This document shows, piece by piece, positions 1-7,579 of a stretch of DNA of 13,853 bases; positions within the stretch are counted from its first letter, which is position 1; each line of letters starts with the position of its first letter. A program made the position numbers and the translations under genes. The stretch is from positions 1 through 13,853 of the forward strand of contig CAZBKA010000084.1 in NCBI GenBank assembly GCA_964492365.1, in the 5' to 3' direction. The DNA is from JAGLTN01 sp035403325 (GTDB taxonomy: Bacteria > Planctomycetota > Phycisphaerae > Sedimentisphaerales > Anaerobacaceae). The notes beneath the pieces are model-generated. The model had not been told where the DNA came from. It saw only the letters and a program-made list of their open reading frames with translations, and searched no databases.

Positions 1-169
1 TATCAGAAAGATTCCGGAACCTCTCCAGACGTTCTCCTTTAAGAAACAAAGGAGCGATCATATGCAGTAAGAAGTTTTTTTTCATTCTTAAATAGATTGA
101 CCAATCAATATTAATAACATCAGGATTGGAACTTGTTTTAGTACCACAACCTAAATTAAGTATCTTCAT
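1..169 (-). CDS. Class I SAM-dependent methyltransferase, N-terminal fragment
   Basis: Reading leftward from an ATG at 169-167, 56 codons remain open to the window edge, so the C-terminal part is missing. The start MKILNLGCGTK carries the glycine-rich SAM-binding motif I (LNLGCGT, residues 4-10), and NPDVINIDWS (15-24) fits the next strand with the acidic residue that contacts the SAM ribose. This N-terminus is typical of short class I methyltransferases that sit in glycan and exopolysaccharide loci. A weak AGGGA lies about 9 bases before the ATG. It is the last visible gene of the leftward operon, separated from the radical SAM gene by 165 bases, a longer gap than elsewhere in the operon. 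Substrate unknown. The family call is fairly firm from motif I alone; any role in glycan or lipid modification is inferred from context. Confidence 0.7.
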   Translation of the reverse strand, partial: MKILNLGCGTKTSSNPDVINIDWSIYLRMKKNFLLHMIAPLFLKGERLERFRNLSD

Positions 170-334
170 ATAATGATTTCCCTGACTATTTTGATAAGAC
201 TAAAATGCTGAAATAAAAACATATAAGTAAGTCACTCTTTAAAGCTATCCGTGTAAAAATCAAAAAGCTGCGAAAAAAATCACGCCTGTATTATAAAAAA
301 TATTTCGGAACAAGCGGAACTACAAGAATTAGCT
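170..334. other. Intergenic gap inside the polysaccharide operon
   Basis: 165 AT-rich bases lie between the radical SAM gene and the downstream methyltransferase. Neither strand holds a convincing gene. The plus strand has a lysine-rich open stretch (217-345) without a start codon or ribosome binding site, which I treat as a by-product of A-richness. No clear promoter or terminator was seen, so read-through from the operon is assumed. Confidence 0.4.
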
Positions 335-1837
335 CTAATGTCTAATCAAAATACTCCTGAGTCTCTTTAGCAAAGCTTGGGTATAATAAATCATATTTCT
401 AAAACTGTAGACCAGTATCATGTACATATATTGTTTTTTTCGAGAACTTCTTAATAATACTCGTAGATATTTTGGATGAAGCGACAGAATAAACAGTCTC
501 TGGAAGAATGTAAACCGCAAATTAAACTTAAGTGCCAATTTCTCTAAATCCAGATCATGAGCAGCTATTCTAAATCTGTCATCAACGATTTTATATCTTG
601 CTTCGGCCAATGAGAGTAGATCATACTCATTAATTGTAAGAGGAGGTTTGACATATTCCTCGTTGATAGCCGTACCAGGATAAGGGATAATTACAGCATG
701 GCCGTAGACAGTTGCCTTGATTTCTTTGCTCAGAGCCAGTGTTTGCTGAACAACCTCTTCTGTTTCACCTGGTGTGTTTAAGAGAAAACTTGCATAAGTT
801 CGGACATGATGAGAACGGCACAGCTTGAAAATTCGCTTAACATCTTCTATTTTGATTCCTTTTTTCATCTTGTCCAGCATTTTCTGCGAACCCGATTCAA
901 CACCGAAATCCATTTGCATACAACCCGCATCTACAAGCGCGTTGAAAACATTATCAGGAAACTGATTAACACGACCTTCGATTCCCCAAACCAGTCCTAA
1001 ATTAATTGCCTTAAGCCTTTCGCAAAATTCTATTACACGCTCTGGTTTAATTGTGAATGTATCGTCCTGTATATAAAAGCCGTCGATATCATATTTTTCT
1101 TTTAGCAACCGGATCTCTTCAATCACATGGTCAAGTTTACGATAACGAACCTTCCGAAGCCTGTTTGCACAAAACGTACACTCATAAGGACAGCCCTGTG
1201 ACGTAAAAATGTGCGCGCCGGAACAAAAAACATAACGAAGCAAGTTAGTTTGCGGACGTGTATAGTAAACCATATCTAGTTTATGATAAGGTGGTAATGG
1301 CATATCATCTATATCTTTGCGAAAAGTTCGTGGTTTTGTGCGAATAATATCACCATCTTTACGCATTACTAGTCCTTCGATAGTTTGCCAATCGCTATTT
1401 CCTGTTTTTTCATACTCAAGGATTTCCGTCAGAGCATCTTCTCCTTCACCAATAACAGCAGCATCAAAAGGACTATCGTCAATATTAAAGTAATCTTCAG
1501 GAGAAACAGAAGTATGAACCCCTCCGATAATAATTTTAGCGTCTGACCTTTTTCGGATTTCTCTTGCCAATCTTGTGATATTGCTGAATTCTCCAGTATA
1601 ACCAGTAAGCCCCACAATTCGTGAATTTGAGGCAATAACACGTTCGAGTGTCTCTCTAAAAACGTCTTCACGTTTTTTTTCGGTAAGCTTATTCATTGGA
1701 GAACGTTTAACATCTATGATTTCGGCATGATATCCTTTACTCTCAACCCAACCAGCCAGCCATAACAGTGCTTGCGGCATTATAGTTGAAGTTGCACGTA
1801 ATGGAGAATTTATTAAACATACATCAGGGCGTTTCAT
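335..1837 (-). CDS. B12-binding domain radical SAM protein
   Basis: A 500-residue enzyme with the two-domain layout of the BchE/class B methylase-like radical SAM group. Residues 1-150 look like a cobalamin-binding Rossmann domain: VGLTGYTG (75-82), IIGGVHTS (103-110) and VIGEGE (128-133) are characteristic. No DxHxxG histidine is present, so any cobalamin would be bound base-off, as in BchE-type enzymes. The radical SAM barrel follows, with the [4Fe-4S] cysteines C216, C220 and C223 in GCPYECTFC, and GVESGSQ (312-318) in the SAM-binding region. The tail (about 440-500) is basic and hydrophobic. The start is supported by AAGGA 10 bases upstream. The gene follows the FkbM methyltransferase gene after 30 bases, so it is operonic. 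Members methylate unactivated carbons or rearrange lipids and cofactors; the substrate is unknown, and glycan or lipid-carrier modification is inferred from neighbours. Confidence 0.85.
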   Translation of the reverse strand: MKRPDVCLINSPLRATSTIMPQALLWLAGWVESKGYHAEIIDVKRSPMNKLTEKKREDVFRETLERVIASNSRIVGLTGYTGEFSNITRLAREIRKRSDAKIIIGGVHTSVSPEDYFNIDDSPFDAAVIGEGEDALTEILEYEKTGNSDWQTIEGLVMRKDGDIIRTKPRTFRKDIDDMPLPPYHKLDMVYYTRPQTNLLRYVFCSGAHIFTSQGCPYECTFCANRLRKVRYRKLDHVIEEIRLLKEKYDIDGFYIQDDTFTIKPERVIEFCERLKAINLGLVWGIEGRVNQFPDNVFNALVDAGCMQMDFGVESGSQKMLDKMKKGIKIEDVKRIFKLCRSHHVRTYASFLLNTPGETEEVVQQTLALSKEIKATVYGHAVIIPYPGTAINEEYVKPPLTINEYDLLSLAEARYKIVDDRFRIAAHDLDLEKLALKFNLRFTFFQRLFILSLHPKYLRVLLRSSRKKQYMYMILVYSFRNMIYYTQALLKRLRSILIRH

Positions 1838-1867
1838 TCACTGGTCATCCTTATTTAAAAATCGAGT

Positions 1868-2809
1868 TTATAACACCTTCGTTGATAAAATAACATCTCT
1901 GCTGGTAAATTCTTGCTGAACATAAATCTGCAATATAACTTCTGGATCGATCTGTACCAAACCAGAGTCAGAAAAACAATACAGCTTGTAACCATATTTC
2001 TGAGACAATTCGAAAAGAAGCTGTTTAAGGTGATCAGCCTTGTTCAGTACTTCCACAAAAATTACTGGTTTTTTGTTAGCAATATATTCCTGCAGTGAAT
2101 ATAATATGTTGTATTCATATCCTTCCACATCAATTTTTATAAGGTCCATTCCTTCGACCAAATCACGTGCTTCAAGAACATCAACCGTAATCATTTGCTT
2201 TGAAACTCTTTTTATGGCCTCGGCTCCTTCACTCAGGTAACAACCACAGGGTGACCCCTGAAAATCATTCACAGGGACCGCGAGAGTCATTTTATCCCTG
2301 TTTTTTTCCCCTACGATCGCTGCTTCAATAATTTCAACATTTGTAATATTGTTCAGTTTTAAATTCTTTCTTAAGAGTGACGAATTGTGAGGGTGCGGTT
2401 CGACTGCAACATAGCGTGCATTTTTGTTCGCAAGTGCCCCCTGAATGGTATGATATCCAACATTTGCTCCAAGTTCTAAAATTCCCTTTGATTGTTCGCA
2501 CAGACGTTGCCAATAAACTGATTCCAAAGGTTCATATCCTTCGTCACCAAAAAAATATAACTTATTTACAAGAACTGAGTGACAAGCTGTAAGCCTGAAA
2601 TGTGTTGTGTTACCGACCAGAAAAGAATCAATTGATTTGCTTATATCCTTATAGCTTAAAACTGACAGAATTTTGTGAAGCAGTTTCTTCTTAAATGTTC
2701 CGCTGTTTTCATTTATATATGAATTTTTTATTCGTTCAATGAACCAGATTGGAACAAACTTCAATACCCAGATGAGAATTTTCCGAATTATCATTTTTAG
2801 TTTGAGCAT
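1868..2809 (-). CDS. FkbM-family SAM-dependent methyltransferase
   Basis: A 313-residue protein starting MLKLKMIIRK. The C-terminal two thirds is an FkbM-type methyltransferase: motif I LELGANVGYHT (111-121), the acidic loop VAVEPHP (134-140), DLIKIDVEGYE (222-232), which is the FkbM hallmark, and FVEV (251-254). The first ~40 residues are basic and hydrophobic, possibly a membrane-associating helix. The frame can be extended 18 codons upstream to 2863, but I prefer the ATG at 2809: it lies one base after the TAA of the polymerase gene (TAA-T-ATG) and has AAGGA about 12 bases before it, consistent with re-initiation. FkbM enzymes O-methylate sugars or polyketides and are common in exopolysaccharide loci. 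Methylation of a glycan residue is the likely role, inferred from context. Confidence 0.85.
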   Translation of the reverse strand: MLKLKMIIRKILIWVLKFVPIWFIERIKNSYINENSGTFKKKLLHKILSVLSYKDISKSIDSFLVGNTTHFRLTACHSVLVNKLYFFGDEGYEPLESVYWQRLCEQSKGILELGANVGYHTIQGALANKNARYVAVEPHPHNSSLLRKNLKLNNITNVEIIEAAIVGEKNRDKMTLAVPVNDFQGSPCGCYLSEGAEAIKRVSKQMITVDVLEARDLVEGMDLIKIDVEGYEYNILYSLQEYIANKKPVIFVEVLNKADHLKQLLFELSQKYGYKLYCFSDSGLVQIDPEVILQIYVQQEFTSRDVILSTKVL

Positions 2810-2810
2810 A

Positions 2811-4247
2811 TTACAATGGTATCCTTTTTTCACTTTGACATTTTTCGGTCTTAAAGCTTCCAAGAGACCCCGCAGCCAGAAGCCATAAAGGCAGATACAT
2901 TCCTATCCCCATATTTCTCGTCGCTAAGATAATCACTAAAAGATTCAAAGCTGCCATCCTTATCGCAAATAATGCGAGATAATCAGGGTTTTTCAGATTT
3001 CTGGTTATTTTTGTAATTTTCGTAAAAATTATCTCTTTAAAAAGGTACAAAAACCATATAGTTCCGAATATACCTACATTTGCCAGCAGCGTAACCAGTC
3101 CTCCTGCTCCAAGAAACCCGCTTCCATAGCCGCATCCGAATATTGGGCTTTGTTGAAACGACTGAAGCATTAATTTGCTGTCATGTAATCGTGATACACC
3201 AATCCCTGAAATTTTTAAAATTCCTAATTTAGCCATCGTATATTTAAAAATATAAGCGGGCTTGAAGACTTCTGTTGAACTTAAAATAAGCACTATAATC
3301 AGAACAACAAAAATAAACTTTATGATTCTAACAAAACGAGAAGAAAAATTCTTTTTTGAAGCTAGCATCGGCAAAAACAAAGCTAACAAAAGGACACAAA
3401 AACCTATTATTATAGTTGAACTCATCGTAGTAATAGTCATAACAATGAGAAAAACAATGAGCAGTTTATCTATTATTTTGCCAAACAGAATACCATAATT
3501 TATGATGTATACGGCTATAATTACAACCCCGCATAGCAGTACTTGCGACAAGACCCCAGGCTCTCTCATAATACCAGAAACCCTCCAGGCACCTAAGCTA
3601 TCCTCGCTGACAATATTGCTGTACATACTTTCTTTTCCGATACTGATATTATTCATAAAATAACTATAAGTACCAGCAAGTCTTTCTCTGAATACCAGAC
3701 TCAACAGAGCTGTTACCGCTACAAATGCCACACTTATAACAAACGTTCTTACCATCTCTTTGGCTGTAATAACACGAAAAGCTTTAAAAAAGGTTCCGAA
3801 GGCAAATATGGAAAACAGCAGATAAATCATCTGTGTAACATGCCGCATGCTGAAAATCGCCTCTGCACTACTTATGAAAGAGCCTGACCTGTTGAAAACA
3901 ATGATCTCCGGATTTATGGCAAGAAATGAAAATAAGACCGATATTATAATCAGAACAAGCCCCAATTTTATTTGAATCGGCATTGTCTTTACGGACAAGC
4001 AAAGCTCCACACCGAGTGTATCTTTCCAATGTACCCGCTTCATAGTAAAAAGAAAACTTGACAGAATCGTTAGATACTGTGGTAGATTCAAACAGAAACT
4101 TTTATCAGTGGTGACATTTACTACCCCAAACGTATCAAATACAATAAAAAATATTACTACAAAAACAGTAACCCGATATTTGTTTATTAAAAGCAGAAAC
4201 GTCAACACAAATATGGCGAAAAAACCAAAAGGAGTAACTTCAATCAT
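2811..4247 (-). CDS. Wzy / O-antigen ligase-type polysaccharide polymerase
   Basis: A 478-residue, very hydrophobic protein with about 10-12 predicted membrane segments and a long loop at roughly 187-232. That loop contains WRVSGIMREPGVLSQ (221-235), and a later stretch has SRLHDSKLML and SPIFGCGYGSGFLG (352-370). The pattern of arginine loop, REPG and a PxxGxGxG signature is that of the O-antigen ligase/polymerase (Wzy_C/RfaL-like) superfamily, which joins lipid-linked repeat units or transfers glycan on the periplasmic face. The start ATG overlaps the flippase stop by four bases (ATGA), with AGGGT upstream. It is followed directly by the FkbM gene. Sequence alone cannot separate polymerase from ligase; the Wzx and Wzz neighbours favour polymerase. 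Confidence 0.8.
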   Translation of the reverse strand: MIEVTPFGFFAIFVLTFLLLINKYRVTVFVVIFFIVFDTFGVVNVTTDKSFCLNLPQYLTILSSFLFTMKRVHWKDTLGVELCLSVKTMPIQIKLGLVLIIISVLFSFLAINPEIIVFNRSGSFISSAEAIFSMRHVTQMIYLLFSIFAFGTFFKAFRVITAKEMVRTFVISVAFVAVTALLSLVFRERLAGTYSYFMNNISIGKESMYSNIVSEDSLGAWRVSGIMREPGVLSQVLLCGVVIIAVYIINYGILFGKIIDKLLIVFLIVMTITTMSSTIIIGFCVLLLALFLPMLASKKNFSSRFVRIIKFIFVVLIIVLILSSTEVFKPAYIFKYTMAKLGILKISGIGVSRLHDSKLMLQSFQQSPIFGCGYGSGFLGAGGLVTLLANVGIFGTIWFLYLFKEIIFTKITKITRNLKNPDYLALFAIRMAALNLLVIILATRNMGIGMYLPLWLLAAGSLGSFKTEKCQSEKRIPL

Positions 4248-5581
4248 TCAGATACCCTATGCTCTAATGAAAATTTGTGAATCAATAATTTTTTCTGCCA
4301 AATCAAATATATCGTCGAACACAGCATTCCAATTGAAGCAGCTAAGACAACTGTATTTATAGTAAGTGACTTAAATAAAAGCAAGTTAATACACACTATT
4401 AAAACATTAATGACAGATTGAATAACATAACTGAAAAACAAGCGTCTTACTTGCCCAAATCCCATCAATATATAAAGAGATGGCACCATCAGTAGCGTTA
4501 AAAATGTCCCTACAAGCATAATTCTGAAGGCTACAGGTAAAGAATCAACAAATTGGTCTCGCAACCAGATTTTTAATAATGGAGCACTTAACAAAAAAAG
4601 CACTATATAGAACAGACTCCCAGTGGTTATAATTAATTTAAACGCTTTTTTGTTTATAACGTGTATTTTCTCACAAGATCGTGCAGTCCGATCTACCTGG
4701 AGTTTACTGATCTCAGGCATCAATGCGCGAAACCCGGCCTCTAATAAACTACGACACTGAAAAGCTCCAGAGTACGCGATTTCGTAAACAGGAACAGCTC
4801 CCACACCGACATACCGTGAGAGCATAAGCTTGTTGAAAGGGCTAATCAACATATTAATTATACCACCACCGAAGATACCCCCGCCAAAATATAAAAGTTT
4901 TTTCAGGCGTGACGTATCCCAGTTTGAAATTTGCATCAACTGAACAGGTGCAAATTTGTGGATAAAAATAATGCTTACAATCAGAATATATATATATTGC
5001 AGAAGGTTGCCTATTACCAGACTCAAGACCCCGAAACCTGAAAAAAGCAGTATAACAGAAACCACTACTGCTAAGACTCGACTGCTTGCCTGGATATAGT
5101 TTGCTATATCCATTCTCCCCAATCCTGACAAGGCCGCAGTTAGAACCTGCATCACCAATGCAAGTACTGTCAATGCACCAACATAAGGTAAAAAATTAGT
5201 GACGATTTCAGCATTTCCATCACTAAGTTTAAACAACGTTACGATTTGATGCTTAAATGAAAGAATTATTAGGAATATCAATATGCCAAAGCTGAAAAGA
5301 AACACCATTGCTGTGAAAATGTACTTTTGCACTCCTCGCAGCTTCCCACTATTGTAATCTTCGGCTACCAATTTCGTAACCCCAGGAGAAACTCCAATCG
5401 CTCCCAACTGCGTAAATGTAAGTACCGTAGCTAATATTAACCATGCACCAAATATCTCATATCCGAGAAAATGCAGATATACCGGATAAGCAACAATATT
5501 AGCTAAAAAACTGATCGCAGTGGAACTGACACCTGAAACCATATTGATGCGAAGCTGACTGGAAAATAATCTTCTAATCAT
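4244..5581 (-). CDS. Wzx-type polysaccharide flippase (MOP superfamily)
   Basis: A 445-residue integral membrane protein with about 12 hydrophobic segments. The N-terminus has the typical pattern of Wzx/RfbX exporters: a basic start (MIRRLFSSQLRIN), a serine/alanine-rich first helix, YPVYLHFLGYEIFGAWLIL (32-50), then an LGAIGVSPGVTKLVAEDY segment like that of the polysaccharide biosynthesis family. These proteins move undecaprenyl-diphosphate-linked repeat units across the inner membrane. The start at 5581 has no good Shine-Dalgarno sequence. It overlaps the stop of a 24-codon upstream frame as ATGA, so translation may depend on coupling. The 3' end overlaps the polymerase start by four bases. 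The family call is strong; the substrate is unknown. Confidence 0.85.
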   Translation of the reverse strand: MIRRLFSSQLRINMVSGVSSTAISFLANIVAYPVYLHFLGYEIFGAWLILATVLTFTQLGAIGVSPGVTKLVAEDYNSGKLRGVQKYIFTAMVFLFSFGILIFLIILSFKHQIVTLFKLSDGNAEIVTNFLPYVGALTVLALVMQVLTAALSGLGRMDIANYIQASSRVLAVVVSVILLFSGFGVLSLVIGNLLQYIYILIVSIIFIHKFAPVQLMQISNWDTSRLKKLLYFGGGIFGGGIINMLISPFNKLMLSRYVGVGAVPVYEIAYSGAFQCRSLLEAGFRALMPEISKLQVDRTARSCEKIHVINKKAFKLIITTGSLFYIVLFLLSAPLLKIWLRDQFVDSLPVAFRIMLVGTFLTLLMVPSLYILMGFGQVRRLFFSYVIQSVINVLIVCINLLLFKSLTINTVVLAASIGMLCSTIYLIWQKKLLIHKFSLEHRVSE

Positions 5582-5652
5582 AAATTTCTGCTATTTTCAA
5601 AATTCGTATCAACAAGGTACAGGCACACTCCGTCCCCCTCGGTTGTGCTCAT
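5578..5652 (-). CDS. Candidate 24-codon micro-ORF coupled to the flippase gene
   Basis: ATG at 5652-5650 opens a frame (MSTTEGDGVCLYLVDTNF...) of 24 residues ending in a TGA that overlaps the flippase ATG as ATGA. The flippase start lacks a ribosome binding site, so coupling would make sense. Against it: the micro-ORF has no clear Shine-Dalgarno either, the peptide matches no family I recognise, and its GC-rich core stands out from the AT-rich surroundings and folds into a hairpin, as a dispersed non-coding repeat might. Start position is uncertain, since an in-frame TTG lies 24 bases further upstream. Treat as a possibility. Confidence 0.25.
   Translation of the reverse strand: MSTTEGDGVCLYLVDTNFENSRNL
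5623..5648 (-). repeat. GC-rich hairpin between Wzz-like and flippase genes
   Basis: In the leftward transcript, GCACA pairs with TGTGC and CCG with CGG across a small 1x2 internal loop, closing a seven-base loop AGGGGGA. No U-run follows, so it is not an intrinsic terminator. It lies in the 141-base gap between the Wzz-like and flippase genes and may be an mRNA processing or stability element, or the core of a dispersed intergenic repeat. Confidence 0.4.
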
Positions 5653-5722
5653 GGAAAAACCCGTAGGTTGCAATTAACCGCTGATAATTTGGAAATTTTA
5701 TTTATTTAGCCAAAGACTTTTA

Positions 5723-6934
5723 TTAATAAGTCTGAGTCAGTTTTTTTTGAACACCTTCCAACAGGAAGACTACGAACATCGATAACATTAGCGCTGCCAC
5801 AAATACAAGAACACTTTTCTTAACCATACCCTTAGCGATAGTATAAACCTTTGGCTTTTCTACCAACGGTGTGGCACTTGCTATCTTATTTTCTATTTTG
5901 TAAATATAAGCCTTCAAATAATCCTGCATTTGCTGCTTATCTTCTTTATACTCAGCCATTGAATTACTCAAAAATATACCAAACTGCCCAAGTGTATAAT
6001 ACGAGGACATCGACTTATCAATATGAATGAGCAATGATTCATTTAATTTAAGCAAATCATTGTAATAGTCGTATTTCTCTTTATTGGCCTGGACTTGCTC
6101 CTGGAGATTAATTATCAGAGTCTCTGCCGCTTGTACCTGATATGCTAAAGGCAAATAGGCACCATAGGCACCCACATCGTTAAACTGTAAGGTAATGTCA
6201 CTTGGCAACTTAGTGAAGCTTTCAGAACCGGTTTTTTTTAGATATTCCAGTGTAGATTTTTTCCTTTCCAACTCCATGTTTAACATGTACCTTGCACCTT
6301 CGATAGCAGCTATTTCCTGCTTTAAGCTTATGATGTTACTATTTAGTTCCTCTCTCACTGAATACAAAGGTATGATCTGTTCAAAATTATTTCTACAAAC
6401 TAAGGCTATTTCCCGAATATGTTCGTTAGACAATGCTTTTACTCGCAGAATTAAAAGATTTCCTTTGGCTTGCAGAAGCTTCTCTAATTCCTCCATGCTT
6501 TCAGCCTTTGAAGGATCTATCGCTTCAAAATACGATGGTAAAACCTGGAAAGAAATAAAATTTCTTAAGTCTTCAGTGGTTTTAGCGTCGGTAATCATTT
6601 TAGCATAGTCTTTGAACGTTTTGGCTTGCAGCTCTGAAGAAATTTTTTCTAAATTCTCTGTACTGTAAAACTCATCCTCAAGAATTTTAAAACCCTTTTC
6701 ATCCAGCCGCATATTATATACATAACTAATTTGATAACTGCGTGGCCAAAGAAAACTGGTCATCCCAACAAATAAACATGGCAACACAGATGCAAAAAAA
6801 ATAAACCATTTTCGTTTCCAGAGAACTACAAAATAATCTATCAGGTTTATTTCATCTTCATATATGTGTGATTCTTCCTGAACACCGCTACCTACAGCTG
6901 GTTTGTCTAAACCATCTTTTTTCGAAATTGCCAT
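5723..6934 (-). CDS. Wzz-type chain-length determinant / polysaccharide co-polymerase
   Basis: A 403-residue protein with the polysaccharide co-polymerase layout: a cytoplasmic N-terminus with YEDEINLIDYFVVLWKRKW (25-43) that matches the Wzz N-terminal domain, a first membrane helix at about 44-62, a large extracytoplasmic alpha/coiled-coil domain (about 85-365, with heptad-rich stretches at 195-235 and 262-300), and a second membrane helix at about 373-394 preceded by EKPKVYT. There is no C-terminal tyrosine kinase domain. The frame extends 28 codons upstream to a GTG at 7018, but ATG 6934 has a full AGGAGG eight bases before it, so I use that. It is the first gene of the leftward operon; its family controls the length of glycans made by Wzy. 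Confidence 0.85.
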   Translation of the reverse strand: MAISKKDGLDKPAVGSGVQEESHIYEDEINLIDYFVVLWKRKWFIFFASVLPCLFVGMTSFLWPRSYQISYVYNMRLDEKGFKILEDEFYSTENLEKISSELQAKTFKDYAKMITDAKTTEDLRNFISFQVLPSYFEAIDPSKAESMEELEKLLQAKGNLLILRVKALSNEHIREIALVCRNNFEQIIPLYSVREELNSNIISLKQEIAAIEGARYMLNMELERKKSTLEYLKKTGSESFTKLPSDITLQFNDVGAYGAYLPLAYQVQAAETLIINLQEQVQANKEKYDYYNDLLKLNESLLIHIDKSMSSYYTLGQFGIFLSNSMAEYKEDKQQMQDYLKAYIYKIENKIASATPLVEKPKVYTIAKGMVKKSVLVFVAALMLSMFVVFLLEGVQKKLTQTY

Positions 6935-6942
6935 ATTGTTAG

Positions 6943-6948
6943 CCTCCT
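6943..6948 (-). promoter_or_regulatory. Strong ribosome binding site that sets the Wzz-like start
   Basis: AGGAGG on the minus strand, eight bases before ATG 6934. It decides against the longer reading from GTG 7018, which has only GAAGG at a three-base distance. Confidence 0.8.
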
Positions 6949-7059
6949 GCCAAAATCTTAAAAATGTTTGCAATCTCTTAACACGGATAAGCAAAAAACT
7001 ATATTTACGCTGCTTCACTCGCCTTCTAACTTAAATTTAACTTTGTACGACAAAGGTGG

Positions 7060-7088
7060 ATTGTACCGCCGCAAAAGACAATAATCAA
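7060..7088 (-). promoter_or_regulatory. Predicted sigma70-type promoter of the polysaccharide operon
   Basis: On the minus strand TTGATT (7088-7083) and TACAAT (7065-7060) are separated by 17 bases; matches to consensus are 4/6 and 5/6. Transcription would start near 7053, giving a leader of about 120 bases before ATG 6934. No other good promoter was found before the operon. Confidence 0.5.
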
Positions 7089-7190
7089 GTTTTTTTTGCT
7101 TCAATCTGGGTTTCTTACCAGGGAACATGATATACCAAATAGTAAGGATAAGGCATATAAGCTGCTTTGATATTTTTTTATCATATCCAG

Positions 7191-7219
7191 TTGCATAGTT
7201 CAGATTTTGCTGATAGTAT
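7191..7219 (+). promoter_or_regulatory. Weak promoter candidate for the phasin-ubiB pair
   Basis: TTGCAT (7191-7196) and TAGTAT (7214-7219) with a 17-base spacer; only 3/6 and 4/6 consensus matches. The -10 lies inside the dyad at 7205-7236, so a factor bound there could control it. A second weak option, TTGTCA (7225) with TGCAAT (7247), is equally possible. Confidence 0.3.
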
Positions 7220-7236
7220 TAATATTGTCAGCAGAA
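7205..7236. repeat. Long interrupted palindrome upstream of the phasin-like gene
   Basis: The core at 7208-7233 begins TGCTGA and ends TCAGCA around a central ATTAAT. Of its 13 base pairs, 11 are Watson-Crick and two are G-T. The outer pairs 7207/7234 (T-G), 7206/7235 and 7205/7236 (T-A) extend it. No U-run follows on either strand, so it is not an intrinsic terminator. It could be an operator or a leader-RNA hairpin 50 bases before the start codon. Confidence 0.65.
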
Positions 7237-7277
7237 AAGTTAAATATGCAATTGGCTGATATTCTTAAATTTTTTGT

Positions 7278-7282
7278 GGAGG
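7278..7282 (+). promoter_or_regulatory. Ribosome binding site of the phasin-like gene
   Basis: GGAGG six bases before ATG 7289. It lies inside the apparent longer frame starting at TTG 7274 and therefore rules that start out. Confidence 0.8.
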
Positions 7283-7288
7283 TTAAAA

Positions 7289-7579
7289 ATGTTCGAAACT
7301 CTTGATAAACTAATGCTTGCTGGTCTCGGTGCGGTTTCAATGACACGTGAACGTGCTGAGAAAATTTTTGATGAATATGTCAGTCGTGGTCAAGCCGAAA
7401 AAACTTCCAGAAGCGGATTTGTAAAAGACCTTGTGGATAGTGCGGAGGAAGGCAGGAAAAACCTTGAGAAACTTGTTTCCGACCAGGTACGTAAAGTAGT
7501 CAGCGAACTTAACATCGCCACCCGTGAAGACATTAAGCATATAGAAACAAAGCTTGATAAAATTCTCCACAGTAAATAA
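7289..7579 (+). CDS. Small phasin-like protein (PHA granule/regulator phasin type)
   Basis: A 96-residue protein. It opens with MFETLDKLMLAGLGAVSMTRERAEKIFDEYVSRG, the layout of the short phasin-like proteins named polyhydroxyalkanoate synthesis regulator phasin: a hydrophobic LxLAGLGAxSMT helix followed by a charged helix. The rest is almost all helix and strongly charged, with coiled-coil potential at about 45-95 (KDLVDSAEEGRKNLEKLV, then IKHIETKLDKIL). No signal peptide. The start at 7289 is set by GGAGG. Its stop TAA shares an A with the ATG of the UbiB-like gene (TAATG), so the two are translationally coupled. No PHA synthase is in the window, so a granule role is not supported; a partner or scaffold for the membrane-bound UbiB-like protein is equally plausible. 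The family call is moderate. Confidence 0.65.
   Translation: MFETLDKLMLAGLGAVSMTRERAEKIFDEYVSRGQAEKTSRSGFVKDLVDSAEEGRKNLEKLVSDQVRKVVSELNIATREDIKHIETKLDKILHSK

Larger units (their letters stand above)
6935..7288. other. Divergent intergenic region between glycan operon and phasin-ubiB pair
   Basis: 354 bases without a supported gene. It contains the operon promoter (7060-7088, minus), the leader with the alternative GTG start at 7018, a long dyad (7205-7236), a weak rightward promoter candidate overlapping the dyad, and the GGAGG site before the phasin-like gene. A T-rich stretch at 7089-7097 and a small TGATA/TATCA stem at 7168-7183 were seen, without an assignable role. Confidence 0.6.

Noticed and set aside
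217..345. Lysine-rich plus-strand stretch
   Set aside because: No start codon or ribosome binding site; lysines come from A-richness of an intergenic region in a leftward operon.
2810..2863. 18-codon N-terminal extension of the FkbM methyltransferase
   Set aside because: It overlaps the polymerase gene by about 50 bases, while ATG 2809 follows the polymerase stop directly and has an AAGGA upstream.
6195..6608. 137-codon plus-strand frame
   Set aside because: Antisense to the coiled-coil region of the Wzz-like gene, without a ribosome binding site or recognisable family.
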